Shown here: positions 8,167-16,325 of the stretch, one piece after another | Numbering within the stretch: position 1 is the stretch's first letter | Layout: each line of letters starts with the position of its first letter | Assembly: GCA_016744655.1 (NCBI GenBank) | Contig: JADGDY010000025.1 | Coordinates: 1 to 40,023 of the forward strand | From: Bacteroidales bacterium | Lineage (GTDB): Bacteria; Bacteroidota; Bacteroidia; Bacteroidales; UBA12170 | Length of the DNA stretch: 40,023 bases | Direction: 5' to 3' | The notes under the pieces: generated by a model | Database searches by the model: none | Told to the model about the DNA's origin: nothing | Seen by the model: the letters and a program-made list of their open reading frames with translations, nothing else | Position numbers and translations under genes: made by a program

Positions 8167-9168
8167 ATGGCTGAGAAACTAATAGAGATAACCAGGGGAG
8201 ATGTTATTGAAACCATTCATTATGGCGATGTGGTGGTGGTCAATTCCAAAGGCGATATTCTATATCATTATGGCGACCCTGATAAGTATACCTATTGGCG
8301 TTCTGCAGCTAAACCCATTCAGGCTTTCAATGTGATTTTGAGTGGTGCTGCCGAAAAATACAATTTCACTGATGCAGAATTAGCTATCATGTGTGCTTCA
8401 CATTATGGTGAGAAATTCCATATCAAAACCATTGAATCCATACTCTCTAAAATAGGCTTAACGGAGGAGGCCATATTAGGAGGAACCGTCACATCACTTA
8501 GTTCTGACTATGCTTTAGAATTAGCCGCCAATCAAACCCAACTCAATCCCATGTATAGTGATTGTTCGGGCAAGCATGCCGGTAAATTGAGTATTTGTCA
8601 GCATAAAAACTATCCCATAGAAAGCTATAAAGAACTCGAGCACCCCGTTCAACAAGAAATATTAGAAGTGATAGCTGAGATGTGCGAGGTGAAAAAGGAA
8701 GATATTGCCATAGGAATAGATGGTTGCTCGGTACCTGTTCATGCCATGCCACTGAAAAATATGGCTCTGGCTTATGCTCGTTTGGCTAATCCTTCTCAAT
8801 TAAACTCTGATTACAAAGAAGCTTCGGAGAAAATATTTACAGCCATGTGTGAGCATCCAGAAATGATATCTGGCACCAATGGTTTTTGCACTGATTTGAT
8901 TGCAGCATCCAATGGAAAGTTAGTCGGGAAAGTAGGAGCAGAGGGAGTTTATTGTGTAGGTATTAAAGACAAAGACATTGGTTTTGCCATTAAAATGGAA
9001 TCTGGAAACATGGCTGTATTACCACCAGTAGTTCTCCAAGTATTGCAGGATTTGGATGTTTTAGACTCCTCAGAATTGGCAGCACTTTCAAAATACTACC
9101 CCATGCAAAACTCTAACGATTTAAATCAAAATGTTGGCGAAGTTCGGGCTTGTTTTCAGTTGAAATAA
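8167..9168 (+). CDS. L-asparaginase, L-asparaginase II family (PF06089)
   Basis: Hydrolyses asparagine to aspartate and ammonia. The 333-residue protein has the marks of the rhizobial-type asparaginase family: RSAAKPIQA (45-53), CASHYGE (76-82), CSGKHAGK (133-140, with the Ser-Gly-Lys-His core) and GIDGCSVP (183-190). There is no signal peptide, so it is cytoplasmic. The downstream neighbours are an Lrp-type regulator (convergent, four bases away), an aspartate dehydrogenase and an aminotransferase, which fits a small asparagine/aspartate catabolic or interconversion locus. Confidence 0.9.
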   Translation: MAEKLIEITRGDVIETIHYGDVVVVNSKGDILYHYGDPDKYTYWRSAAKPIQAFNVILSGAAEKYNFTDAELAIMCASHYGEKFHIKTIESILSKIGLTEEAILGGTVTSLSSDYALELAANQTQLNPMYSDCSGKHAGKLSICQHKNYPIESYKELEHPVQQEILEVIAEMCEVKKEDIAIGIDGCSVPVHAMPLKNMALAYARLANPSQLNSDYKEASEKIFTAMCEHPEMISGTNGFCTDLIAASNGKLVGKVGAEGVYCVGIKDKDIGFAIKMESGNMAVLPPVVLQVLQDLDVLDSSELAALSKYYPMQNSNDLNQNVGEVRACFQLK

Positions 9169-9172
9169 AACA

Positions 9173-9604
9173 TTAAATCTCCGATAAGATTAAAAAAGTA
9201 TTGGTGTCACCATACTCCATCAATTGATCCAATAGCTTTTGTAAACAAATCTGGTCTTTTAAAATCACTTTTAAATGTAGATTTTGACTCCCTGTTATTC
9301 TATGAGCTTCCGTAATCTCCTTATAATTTGGTATTATTTCTAAAACATGTTTTAACCTACCTGGGAATACCTTTAATAGAATGAAAGCTTCTAAATCGAG
9401 ACTCAATTTCTTATGATTAATCTTCAGTTGATATTGCTGAATAATACCTAAATCTTCCATCTTTTGAACCCGTTCCCTAACTGATGATGGTGATAGGTTA
9501 ATCTTTCTTCCCAGCTCAGCAAAAGACATACGAGCATCTTCGTTCAATACAGACAATATTCGCTCATCTATAATATCTATCATTGATTCTTTATACTTAT
9601 CCAT
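9173..9604 (-). CDS. Lrp/AsnC family transcriptional regulator
   Basis: A 143-residue regulator with an N-terminal helix-turn-helix (IDERILSVLNEDARMSFAEL, then LSPSSVRERVQKME) and a C-terminal RAM/AsnC ligand domain (AHRITGSQNLHLKVILKD). Family members sense amino acids, often the product of the genes they control. I chose the ATG at 9604 because the upstream alternative is a TTG in AT-rich leader sequence. The gene is divergent from the aspartate dehydrogenase gene and convergent with asparaginase, so aspartate or asparagine is a reasonable but unproven effector. Confidence 0.88.
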   Translation of the reverse strand: MDKYKESMIDIIDERILSVLNEDARMSFAELGRKINLSPSSVRERVQKMEDLGIIQQYQLKINHKKLSLDLEAFILLKVFPGRLKHVLEIIPNYKEITEAHRITGSQNLHLKVILKDQICLQKLLDQLMEYGDTNTFLILSEI

Positions 9605-9622
9605 ATTTTTCAATTTATTCCA

Positions 9623-9690
9623 TGGTAAATATACAATAATACCAAACAATCAATTTTTGGCTTTAAAGTACTGATTTTACTTTTGTACCA
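9623..9690. promoter_or_regulatory. Intergenic control region: -33/-7 promoter for aspartate dehydrogenase and candidate Lrp sites
   Basis: On the plus strand TTTG at 9656-9659 and TACTTTTG at 9678-9685 form a good Bacteroidota promoter (18-base gap). Around it TGGTA (9623-9627), TACCA (9640-9644) and TACCA (9686-9690) make an inverted then direct set that could be the Lrp operator. The promoter is well supported; the operator is inference from position and symmetry. Confidence 0.5.
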
Positions 9691-9743
9691 ATACTTAAAA
9701 ATTAAAGATCGTTAGGTTTTATTCATAAAAAAACATGCTTTAA

Positions 9744-10511
9744 ATGAAGAAAATAGGAATTGTAGGTTTTGGGTATATTGGCAGATATATTTTTGAACAT
9801 CTGAAACAAAATGATGAGATTTCAGTGGAGGCCATTTGGGAGCCTATTGCTGAAAAAACAGTCGGTCTAGATCAAAAAATAATCTGCAAGAGTTTAGAAG
9901 AGCTTGGCACAAGACCATTGGATTTAATAGTTGAGGCAGCACATGCGGATGTGGTTAAAGAGCTATGGCTTTTGATAACTTCAGGTGCCGATTTGATGAT
10001 ATCATCTGTAACAAGTTTTTCAGATAAAAAATTTCGAGATGAAATGGAACAAAAGGCCAAAAAAAGCGGCCAAAAAGTATATTTGCCACACGGAGCTATT
10101 TTAGGTTTAGATGGGCTTCGCGATGGAAGAGCATTACTAGAATCAGTGGCGATTACAACCACAAAGCACCCTAAAAACTTAGGAATGCTTGATAGTAAAA
10201 TAACAAAACCCGAAGTCATATTTAAAGGAACAACTCTAGAAGCTTGCAAAAAATTCCCTCGTAATGTAAATGTTCATGCGGCTATAGCTTTGGCAGGCCT
10301 TGGCTTCGACAATACAGAATCAGTAGTCATAGCAGATGCAAATACCAATAAAATGCAACACCGCATTGAGGTAAAAGGTCAGGGTTTAAATTGGAATTTA
10401 GAAATAGAAAGCTTCTCGGCGGGAGCGGTAACAGGAAGTTATACACCAGCCTCACTATATAATAGTCTGCTAACTGTTTTGTCCGAGCGAAATGTATTCC
10501 AAATCGTTTAA
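9744..10511 (+). CDS. Probable L-aspartate dehydrogenase (DUF108 family)
   Basis: Catalyses NAD(P)-dependent oxidation of aspartate to iminoaspartate/oxaloacetate, or the reverse. The N-terminal Rossmann fold shows GFGYIG (residues 8-13). The catalytic domain has LPHGAILGLDGLRDG, NVHAAIALAGLGFD and the QHRIEV stretch that matches the family's catalytic-His region, ending with SAGAVTGSYTPASLYNSL. The 255 residues are normal. The ATG lies 58 bases after a perfect -7 box. No nadA/nadC genes are adjacent; instead asparaginase, an Lrp regulator and an aminotransferase surround it, which suggests amino-acid catabolism rather than NAD synthesis. Confidence 0.85.
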   Translation: MKKIGIVGFGYIGRYIFEHLKQNDEISVEAIWEPIAEKTVGLDQKIICKSLEELGTRPLDLIVEAAHADVVKELWLLITSGADLMISSVTSFSDKKFRDEMEQKAKKSGQKVYLPHGAILGLDGLRDGRALLESVAITTTKHPKNLGMLDSKITKPEVIFKGTTLEACKKFPRNVNVHAAIALAGLGFDNTESVVIADANTNKMQHRIEVKGQGLNWNLEIESFSAGAVTGSYTPASLYNSLLTVLSERNVFQIV

Positions 10512-10592
10512 CTGAGTACATATCGATTAAGAAAACATCCTCCATGTTTTACCAAAGATAAACCTGAGGATACAAAATGAATAAAATTTAAG

Positions 10593-11825
10593 ATGAAGAT
10601 GATGACACTTGATGAGAAGTTTTTAATGTTACAGGCTGATAATGCTCCAGGACAGGAGGTTCGACAAGAAGCAGGAGCCATAGAAACAATAATAGAAGGA
10701 AAGAAATTAGGAGGAATACCTGTTGATTTTTCCCACGGTGACGTTGATGTTCATCCACCAACACCTGATTCTGATGCAGCTTGGAATAGAGGCTTCAAAA
10801 AAGGCGGATGCCAAGCCTATACGGAATATAGAGGAGCGCTTGAAATAAGAAATGAACTGGCAGAAAGGCTTGGTCATTTTACAGGAAAACCTATCATGGC
10901 CGAAAGTGAAATTATTATCACTCCAGGAACCCAAGGTGCCTTGTTTCTAGCCCTTGGAGCAACGGTTTCAAGTGGAACAAAAGTGGCCATTGTAGAACCT
11001 GACTATTTTGCCAATAGAAAAGCAGTCCAGTTTTTTGATGGTGAAATCATCCCTGTTCCTTTAAATTATGAAGACCACTCTGATGAAAGAGGAATCGACC
11101 TCCATGTACTCGAAACAGCATTTATAAATGGCGCCAAAGTATTTGTTTTCTCCACTCCCAATAATCCAACTGGACTCGTGTTTTCTAAAATTACACTTAA
11201 TTCCATTGCTGCACTTGCAGAAAAGTATAATGTAACGGTAATTGTTGATCAACTCTATTCTAGAATGTTGTATGAAGGAGAAGATTATTCTCATTTCAGG
11301 TCCAGCAATAGCGAAAATGTAAAGCAGATCACTTTAATGGGGCCATCAAAAACGGAGTCTTTGAGTGGTTTTAGACTTGGTGTAGCCTTTGGTTCTGCTG
11401 ATGTCATTGAAAAGATGGAGCGATTGCAGGCGATTGTTTCTCTGCGAGCTGCAGGTTATAGTCAAGCGGCTCTTGATACTTGGTTTAATGAGCCGGAAGG
11501 CTGGATGAGCCAAAGAATTATAGAGCATCAGGCCATCCGAGATGAGTTATTAGAGATATTTAATGGAGCAAATTTTGAAACAGCAACACCACAAGCTGGA
11601 AGCTATCTGTTTCCTAAATTACCTCCACTAAAAGTTGATTTATACACTTTTGTAAAACTTCTTCGTATTCAAGCAAGAGTTACAGTGACACCGGGGACTG
11701 AGTTTGCCCCTCAATTTACTAGCCATATCCGCTTAAACTTCTCACAGGATCATAATGCTGCTGTTGATGGGGCTAGAAGAATTGTTAAAATGGTTGAAAT
11801 ATATAGTCAAAAAACAGAATTCTGA
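10593..11825 (+). CDS. PLP-dependent aminotransferase, class I/II fold
   Basis: A fold-type I aminotransferase of 410 residues. Visible landmarks: PGTQGALFLALG (111-122), STPNNPTG (187-194), VDQLYSR (218-224), the PLP lysine K253 in PSKTESLSGFRLG with phosphate-binding R261, and a late SHIRLNFS whose Arg would bind the substrate carboxylate. The substrate cannot be fixed from sequence; aspartate or another amino acid is suggested by the asparaginase and aspartate dehydrogenase upstream. It probably follows the dehydrogenase in one transcript (81-base gap). A second in-frame ATG three codons in is also possible as start. Confidence 0.87.
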   Translation: MKMMTLDEKFLMLQADNAPGQEVRQEAGAIETIIEGKKLGGIPVDFSHGDVDVHPPTPDSDAAWNRGFKKGGCQAYTEYRGALEIRNELAERLGHFTGKPIMAESEIIITPGTQGALFLALGATVSSGTKVAIVEPDYFANRKAVQFFDGEIIPVPLNYEDHSDERGIDLHVLETAFINGAKVFVFSTPNNPTGLVFSKITLNSIAALAEKYNVTVIVDQLYSRMLYEGEDYSHFRSSNSENVKQITLMGPSKTESLSGFRLGVAFGSADVIEKMERLQAIVSLRAAGYSQAALDTWFNEPEGWMSQRIIEHQAIRDELLEIFNGANFETATPQAGSYLFPKLPPLKVDLYTFVKLLRIQARVTVTPGTEFAPQFTSHIRLNFSQDHNAAVDGARRIVKMVEIYSQKTEF

Positions 11826-11862
11826 TAATTGAATTTTCAGGAACCTCTTAAATAAATAGAAC

Positions 11863-12517
11863 ATGACAAACACACACATATTTCTTTTTAACACCCTAAT
11901 TTGTTTTGTGTTTATAAGCATTAAAACTCATGCCGGAGCCCCATTATTTCCTAATTCAGTGGTTTCAAACGATATTGACTTTATTTTAGATACCGATCCT
12001 GATGCTTTTACGAGTCTTACATTTATAGGCCTAGATGACATGGAAATACCGGGCAATGGAGATGAGTTATTTGATGAAGATACCTTCGTGTTTGAAGCCA
12101 CTTTTTCAAACGGAAAAGTAACTGGAATATGGTGTCATAGTTCATTCGGAACACAGGGTTCTGCACAGGAATATGCTGATAAACTTTGTCCTCGTCTTGG
12201 TAAACTTCCTTTCGTACAAAGAGATATGCTGGATCATGTTTGTATTAATACCGGTAATCACACAGCTTTTGCAGAAACTCAAGGTCACTTTTTTGTTCTA
12301 TATTCTGAAAATATGGATGCATGTATTAGCACTCATGATTAGGAAGAAACTGTATTTCATGAGTCTGTACATGCTTCGGTTCAGGATATATATGAAGATG
12401 ACCCAGCATGGACAAATGCACAAGCTACTGATCCTTCATTTGTAACAGAATATGCTCAAAGTCTACCTCATTTAGAAGATATGCCAGAATCTGTTCTTTT
12501 TTCTTATACTTTGATTA
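11863..12517 (+). pseudogene. Secreted HExxH-containing protein, 5' fragment (interrupted)
   Basis: The frame opens with a signal peptide ending near THAGA and runs 159 residues to a TAG at 12340-12342. The same frame then continues sensibly beyond the stop: EETVFHESVHASVQDIYED, with an H-E-x-x-H zinc motif (HESVH), through DPSFVTEYAQSLPHLEDMPE. Near a run of six T bases (about 12496-12501) the frame must shift by one to join the fragment at 13641, after removal of the inserted element: LYFDY then ITHPGRLSQEIEDW. So the gene carries a nonsense codon, a homopolymer frameshift and an insertion. By motif it was a zinc metallopeptidase-like type IX cargo protein. Readthrough of the 159-residue product alone would lack the HExxH motif. 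Confidence 0.72.
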
Positions 12518-12564
12518 TACCAAATACATTATGATATGCGCCTTATGTTTTATACCTTTACTCC

Positions 12565-13059
12565 ATGGCTAGACAATCGAAAATTTCTATAAAAGAAGAC
12601 TTTGAACTTCTTCAAACCACTTATCAAAAGGAAAAGAATCACCGTATTCGGACTCGCATCAAATGTCTAATTTACATGAAAGAGGAAAGCCAACCGAGTC
12701 CACTGCAATTATCTAAACATATTGGAGTGGATTATGCTACAGTAAAGCGATGGCTTAAACAATATAAAGAAGAAGGATTTGATTCTTTAATAGTTTTAAA
12801 GAGTAAGGGGAGGCCAAAAAGTGTTATAAATGCCGAGCTACATGCAAGCTTAGCTGAAAAAATGAATGATTCTAATAATCCCTTATTGGGTTATTGGGAT
12901 GTTGTATTATGGGTAAAAACGAATCATGGTATTGACATAAAATATAATACCTTAAGAACCTATTTAATACGACATTTTCATACTAAATTAAAATCTCCTC
13001 GCAAATCTCATTATAAGAAGGACGAACAGGCTATTGAAGCCTTTAAAAAAACTACCTAA
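12565..13059 (+). CDS. IS630-type transposase, N-terminal HTH part
   Basis: A 164-residue reading frame with a helix-turn-helix of the IS630 type (PLQLSKHIGVDYATVKRWLK, then GRPKSV) and the segment up to KSHYKKDEQ that precedes the catalytic domain. It ends at a TAA just after a run of seven A bases (about 13044-13050). The catalytic half continues in the +1 frame. A programmed +1 shift on the A run is possible, but a one-base expansion of the run is as likely, especially since the catalytic half also has a stop. Confidence 0.82.
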   Translation: MARQSKISIKEDFELLQTTYQKEKNHRIRTRIKCLIYMKEESQPSPLQLSKHIGVDYATVKRWLKQYKEEGFDSLIVLKSKGRPKSVINAELHASLAEKMNDSNNPLLGYWDVVLWVKTNHGIDIKYNTLRTYLIRHFHTKLKSPRKSHYKKDEQAIEAFKKTT

Positions 13060-13636
13060 TACGCTAAGGGACATTAGAATAAGTATTAATAAAAATAAAT
13101 TCACCAGTATCAACTTATACTTCCAAGACGAAAGTCGATTTGGATTAATGACTTATATGGGGCGATGTCTCACAGCTAGAGGATTTAAGCCTATAGTGGA
13201 ATATCAACATGCATTTAAAAACACCTATTTATATGGGAGTTTCTCTCCAATAATTGGAGACTCTTTTGTATATGAAATAGAAGGCACCACAAGTGAAATA
13301 TTCTATTCTTATCTCATAGCGTTTTCTATGTAGAAACCTATGGAGCTAAAAATTATACTTATTGATAATGCAGGTTTTCATTCATTAAAAAAATATGACT
13401 TTCCAGAGAATATTATTCTAATTAGAATCCCGCCTTACACTCCAGAGTTGAACCCTTCTGAAAAAATATGGCATTATATTAAGCAGTATTATAAAAATAA
13501 AGTATTTGAAACTCTTGATAATGTTAAGAAGTGGCTTCATGATTTTATTAAAAATATTCTCTCTGTAGAATTGGTTAAATCCATTACAAATCATGAATTT
13601 TATATGAATGCTTATAAGGCGCAATTCAATATGTAA
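13034..13636 (+). pseudogene. IS630-type transposase, DDE catalytic part with internal stop
   Basis: This frame holds the DDE_3 catalytic residues: Asp in YFQDESRFG, Asp in ILIDNAGFH and Glu in LNPSEKIW. A TAG at 13331-13333 splits it in the same frame between AFSM and KPMELK, removing the last two catalytic residues from the first piece. With the frameshift at the A run, a functional enzyme would need two recoding events, so the element is probably immobile unless helped in trans. Confidence 0.8.
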
Positions 13637-13640
13637 TTGG

Positions 13641-13995
13641 TATTACTCACCCAGGAAGACTTTCTCAAGAAATTGAGGATTGGTTAAATGAAAATATTCC
13701 AAATCGAATTGCCTTCTTTAGAACTATATACCCTTCTTCTCCCACTGGCTTTAATGATGAAGTTTATAAAATGATAAGTCCAGCCTACCCTAATCCAACT
13801 AGAGACAAAGTTTTTATTATCCTAAATGATGTGGTAAAAAATGACCTAATTGAGATACATAATGCTACAGAAGCTTTGTTAAAATCAGTAAAAGTTAGGC
13901 CTGGTAAGAATGAACTTAGTACAGAAGATCTTCCCAATGGTATTTATTTTTGTAAAACACCAAATTATGAAACCATAAAGCTTATCAAGCAATGA
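13641..13995 (+). pseudogene. Secreted HExxH-containing protein, 3' fragment with T9SS sorting domain
   Basis: Reading from the element end gives ITHPGRLSQEIEDWLNENIP ... FFRTIYPSSPTGFNDEVYKM, then a type A C-terminal sorting domain: SPAYPNPTRDKVFIIL, ELSTEDLPNGIYF and KLIKQ at the end. The PNP, GIY and terminal K-x-I pattern is diagnostic of cargo that leaves through the type IX system. No start codon lies at the beginning, so alone it would be an unsecreted fragment. It belongs with the 5' fragment at 11863. Confidence 0.78.
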
Positions 13996-14077
13996 GCTTT
14001 AGGATTAAAAATAGAATGTTGGTGAAACTCATACAGCTTTTCAATTGAAACAAAGCATAAATTTCTACTTTAGCCAA

Positions 14078-14650
14078 ATGGAAGCTTTTAAGCAGTATTT
14101 GATTGATGAATTGGAAATGAGTGCTGCTGATGCGGAACTCTTTCTGTCTGGATTTGATATTGTGGAATATAAAAAAGGAGATTTCTTGCTTCAAGAAGGC
14201 CAAAGTTGTAGTAAAGTTAGGTTTATTCTAAAAGGTTGTGCACGAGGCTTCAAATTAGTTGATGGGAAAGAGATTAGCACCAACTTTTATTTTGAATACG
14301 ATCATACTTACGATTATGTCAATTATTTACAACAACAACCAGCCGAAATTAGTATCCAAGCCTTAGACCATATTCAAGCAATAGAATTGTCAAAGGAAGC
14401 CATAGAGTTTCTTAATTCTGAAATTATTGGCTTCCACAGAATGTCTTTTCAAATGTTTAAGATGAACTATTTAAAAACAGAAAAGGAAAGACAAGGCTTT
14501 ATCATCAGAAGCCCTAAGGAAAGATATCTCGACCTTTTAAAAAACAACAAACAAATCATCTCAAGAGTACCACAACATCAAGTGGCTTCTTTTATTGGAA
14601 TTTCTGCTGAGCATTTAAGTCGTATCCGTCGTGAAATTTTAAAAGCTTAA
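14078..14650 (+). CDS. Crp/Fnr family transcriptional regulator
   Basis: A 190-residue regulator: a cyclic-nucleotide-binding-like beta-roll (residues about 20-110, with KKGDFLLQEGQ) and a C-terminal winged helix (VPQHQVASFIGISAEHLSRIRRE). It lacks the N-terminal cysteines of iron-sulfur FNR proteins, like most Bacteroidota members of this group. I chose the ATG at 14078; an upstream TTG frame adds 11 residues not typical of the family. An FNR-like site and promoter follow at 14818-14861, before the next gene, which is the likely target. A TTTCAATTGAAA palindrome at 14039-14050 upstream could serve autoregulation. Confidence 0.88.
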   Translation: MEAFKQYLIDELEMSAADAELFLSGFDIVEYKKGDFLLQEGQSCSKVRFILKGCARGFKLVDGKEISTNFYFEYDHTYDYVNYLQQQPAEISIQALDHIQAIELSKEAIEFLNSEIIGFHRMSFQMFKMNYLKTEKERQGFIIRSPKERYLDLLKNNKQIISRVPQHQVASFIGISAEHLSRIRREILKA

Positions 14651-14817
14651 TACTTAAAACCTTGAAGTGTTCTATTGCTCATTAATTAGCTGTCCAGGAA
14701 TAATTTACACTGATATTTCAATGGCTTTTTTGCCCGATCCAAAAGGAAGAAACCAATGAAATTCAGGTTCCCTTTAGTATAGAATCTTAGAAGTTTTATA
14801 AACTCTTCTCCCATTTC

Positions 14818-14861
14818 TTGACAATTATCAATGAAATTCCATTTCAGTCACTGTAATTTTG
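14818..14861 (+). promoter_or_regulatory. FNR-like site TTGACAATTATCAA with -7 box TAATTTTG
   Basis: The 14-mer at 14818-14831 matches TTGAT-N4-ATCAA at nine of ten fixed positions. Its centre is 29.5 bases before the -7 box at 14854-14861, which puts it near -42 relative to the expected start of transcription, the class II activator position. No -33 TTTG is present, as expected for an activated promoter. The rest of the 14651-14901 gap shows nothing recognisable. Confidence 0.6.
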
Positions 14862-14901
14862 CCCAATTAAATAATCAAGGAAAAATCAAAACAAAGAAGA
14901 A

Positions 14902-15336
14902 ATGGAAAACAAAGATTTCAACACCAAACAATTTATCATTATCACTTTAATCACTAGTATTTGGATCAATATTGCTGAGATATTTCGAGCTATGGTTATA
15001 GCATTCCCAAGAATGAAGGCTTTTTTTGCTGATAGAATAGAAATTGGGCAAATGGAATTAAGCAATGTCTTAATATGGGGTTTATGGGACACCCTACTTA
15101 CTATTGTTTTGGTTTATATATTCTGGACAACAGCCAAAGCTTTTGGTAATAATTTTAAGTCCATTTTTATATCTGGAACCATGACAACCATAGCTACTCT
15201 AGGAATATTTTGGATTGCAAATGTGAATACTGGTTTGGGAGATTGGTCAACTGCTTTTGTCGTTTTACCAATAGCATGGATCGAAATGATAATCGGTGCT
15301 TGGATAGCTTCAAAGCTTTATAAAAGAATATCTTAA
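14902..15336 (+). CDS. Small integral membrane protein, unknown function
   Basis: A 144-residue protein with four predicted membrane helices (about residues 11-32, 57-80, 88-108 and 116-136) and short loops. It ends in a basic tail (SKLYKRIS). I do not recognise a named family. It is preceded by the FNR-like promoter and is the most direct candidate target of the Crp/Fnr regulator upstream. The next gene, HsmA-like, is also a four-helix membrane protein. Confidence 0.7.
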   Translation: MENKDFNTKQFIIITLITSIWINIAEIFRAMVIAFPRMKAFFADRIEIGQMELSNVLIWGLWDTLLTIVLVYIFWTTAKAFGNNFKSIFISGTMTTIATLGIFWIANVNTGLGDWSTAFVVLPIAWIEMIIGAWIASKLYKRIS

Positions 15337-15408
15337 GTATATTTTAGGTATTAGAATTTTTGATTTATCAAAGTACTATTCTTAGAAATGAAAAGGTTTT
15401 GGTTTTTT

Positions 15409-15430
15409 GCTCCCTCTAGGGAAGGGGCAA
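15409..15430 (+). repeat. Dispersed intergenic repeat, short form
   Basis: GCTCCCTCTAGGGAAGGGGC, then AA. Copies of the same core (CTCCCTTTAGGG, GGGGCAAA) are at 31721-31745 and 36422-36446. The element is partly self-complementary (CCCT/AGGG; TTTGC/GCAAA). Confidence 0.6.
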
Positions 15431-15472
15431 ACAAAAAACTAAACAACTCAAGAGTAAATTAAAAACAAAAAC

Positions 15473-15844
15473 ATGGACCCTACAGCAACAATAATTATGG
15501 CTTTAGCATTTGCCTTTTATACTGTAGGTGTATGGGCCGAAAAGATTAAAGGACGATTGGAAATTTGGCATTTGGTTTTATTTGCCTTTGGACTGATTTG
15601 CGATACTTGGGGAACAGGAATTATGTTCAGAATTAATGAAGGTGTATCTTTTAGTTTTCATGGTATTGCGGGGCTTTTAGCTATTATAATGATGTTTATT
15701 CATGCGGCTTGGGCCAGTTATGCTCTTGTTCTTAAACAAGAAAATGTGATCCGAAAATTCCATAGATTTAGTTTAGTGGTATGGAGCATTTGGCTTATTC
15801 CTTATTTGAGTCCCATGTTTATGAAAACGATTAATTATTTTTAA
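15473..15844 (+). CDS. HsmA-family membrane protein
   Basis: A 123-residue membrane protein with four helices, matching the family known as HsmA (TIGR03987): an opening MDPTATIIMALAFAFYTVGV, an internal GLICDTWGTGIMF and a C-terminal KFHRFSLVVWSIWLIPYLS. Conserved histidines in helices (FHGI, IHAAW, KFHR) could bind a cofactor or metal, but this is not established. It follows the membrane gene at 14902 after a spacer holding a dispersed repeat. Confidence 0.72.
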   Translation: MDPTATIIMALAFAFYTVGVWAEKIKGRLEIWHLVLFAFGLICDTWGTGIMFRINEGVSFSFHGIAGLLAIIMMFIHAAWASYALVLKQENVIRKFHRFSLVVWSIWLIPYLSPMFMKTINYF

Positions 15845-15857
15845 GCTTTTTATCAAA

Positions 15858-16199
15858 ATGACAGTATCAAAAGATTTTATCTACTATGTTTTGGATAAAC
15901 TCTCCAACTGGGGAGAGGTTCATTATAAAAAAATGTTTGGAGGAGCAGCTCTTTATCAAGGTGACATAGCCTTTGCAATGATTGCCAATGATATGGTATA
16001 CCTAAAGGTGGATGATAGTAATAGAGATAAATACTTAAAAGTTGGCTCTTTTCCTTTGAAACCCTTTAAAAGTAATGCTACCGTACTATCTTTTTATAAT
16101 GTTCCCGATGAGGTATTTGAGGATAGAGATGAGTTTGTGGAATGGGCAGAGGAATCATATGAGATTCAGAAGAAAAACAGTAAATTTAATGTTTCTTAA
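15858..16199 (+). CDS. TfoX/Sxy N-terminal domain protein
   Basis: A 113-residue single-domain protein with the TfoX N-terminal signature: KKMFGGAALYQGDIAFAMI, then VYLKVDDSNRDKY and SFPLKPF. In gamma-proteobacteria the full-length protein promotes competence; stand-alone N-terminal domains such as this are common elsewhere and have no proven role. It starts 13 bases after the HsmA-like gene and is probably in the same transcript. Confidence 0.82.
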   Translation: MTVSKDFIYYVLDKLSNWGEVHYKKMFGGAALYQGDIAFAMIANDMVYLKVDDSNRDKYLKVGSFPLKPFKSNATVLSFYNVPDEVFEDRDEFVEWAEESYEIQKKNSKFNVS

Positions 16200-16278
16200 T
16201 GTCATTGTCATTTAAAAAACAAATTTAGTTTTACATAGAGTCAAAGAGTCATGGTGCCTAATTATCAGAAATAAACTT

Positions 16279-16313
16279 AGTGCTCCTTTGAGCCTTAGCA
16301 CCTTAGTGGCAAA
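16279..16313 (+). repeat. Low-complexity intergenic repeat (CTTAG-type)
   Basis: The segment contains TTAGCACCTTAGTGGCAAAA preceded by GTGCTCCTTTGAGCC. It resembles the widespread CTTTGAGNCTTAGTGNCTTAGTGGC type of intergenic sequence, seen in another form at 34577-34612. GTGCT and AGCAC can pair as a small hairpin. Confidence 0.4.
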
Positions 16314-16325
16314 AAAAACAAACAC

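Larger units (their letters stand above)
12520..13640 (+). mobile_element. IS630-family insertion sequence, 1121 bp, with TA target duplication
   Basis: The ends are imperfect inverted repeats, 12520-12546 and 13614-13640, identical at 22 of 27 positions and both starting CCAA and ending GCGCCTTAT (read inward). The element is flanked by TA on each side (12518-12519 and 13641-13642), the known target duplication of IS630/Tc1-type elements. It encodes an HTH-DDE transposase, now in pieces. It interrupts a secreted-protein gene; joining the flanks across one TA restores a continuous reading frame on the 3' side (YFDYITHPGRL). Confidence 0.9.

Noticed and set aside
12173-12445. A 90-residue frame across the stop of the broken secreted protein gene
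   Set aside because: It is in a different frame from both the signal peptide part and the HExxH part, and its product is low in recognisable features.
15360-15371. Palindrome TTGATTTATCAA before the HsmA-like gene as a third FNR site
   Set aside because: The half-sites are separated by two bases instead of four, and no TAnnTTTG box follows at the right distance.
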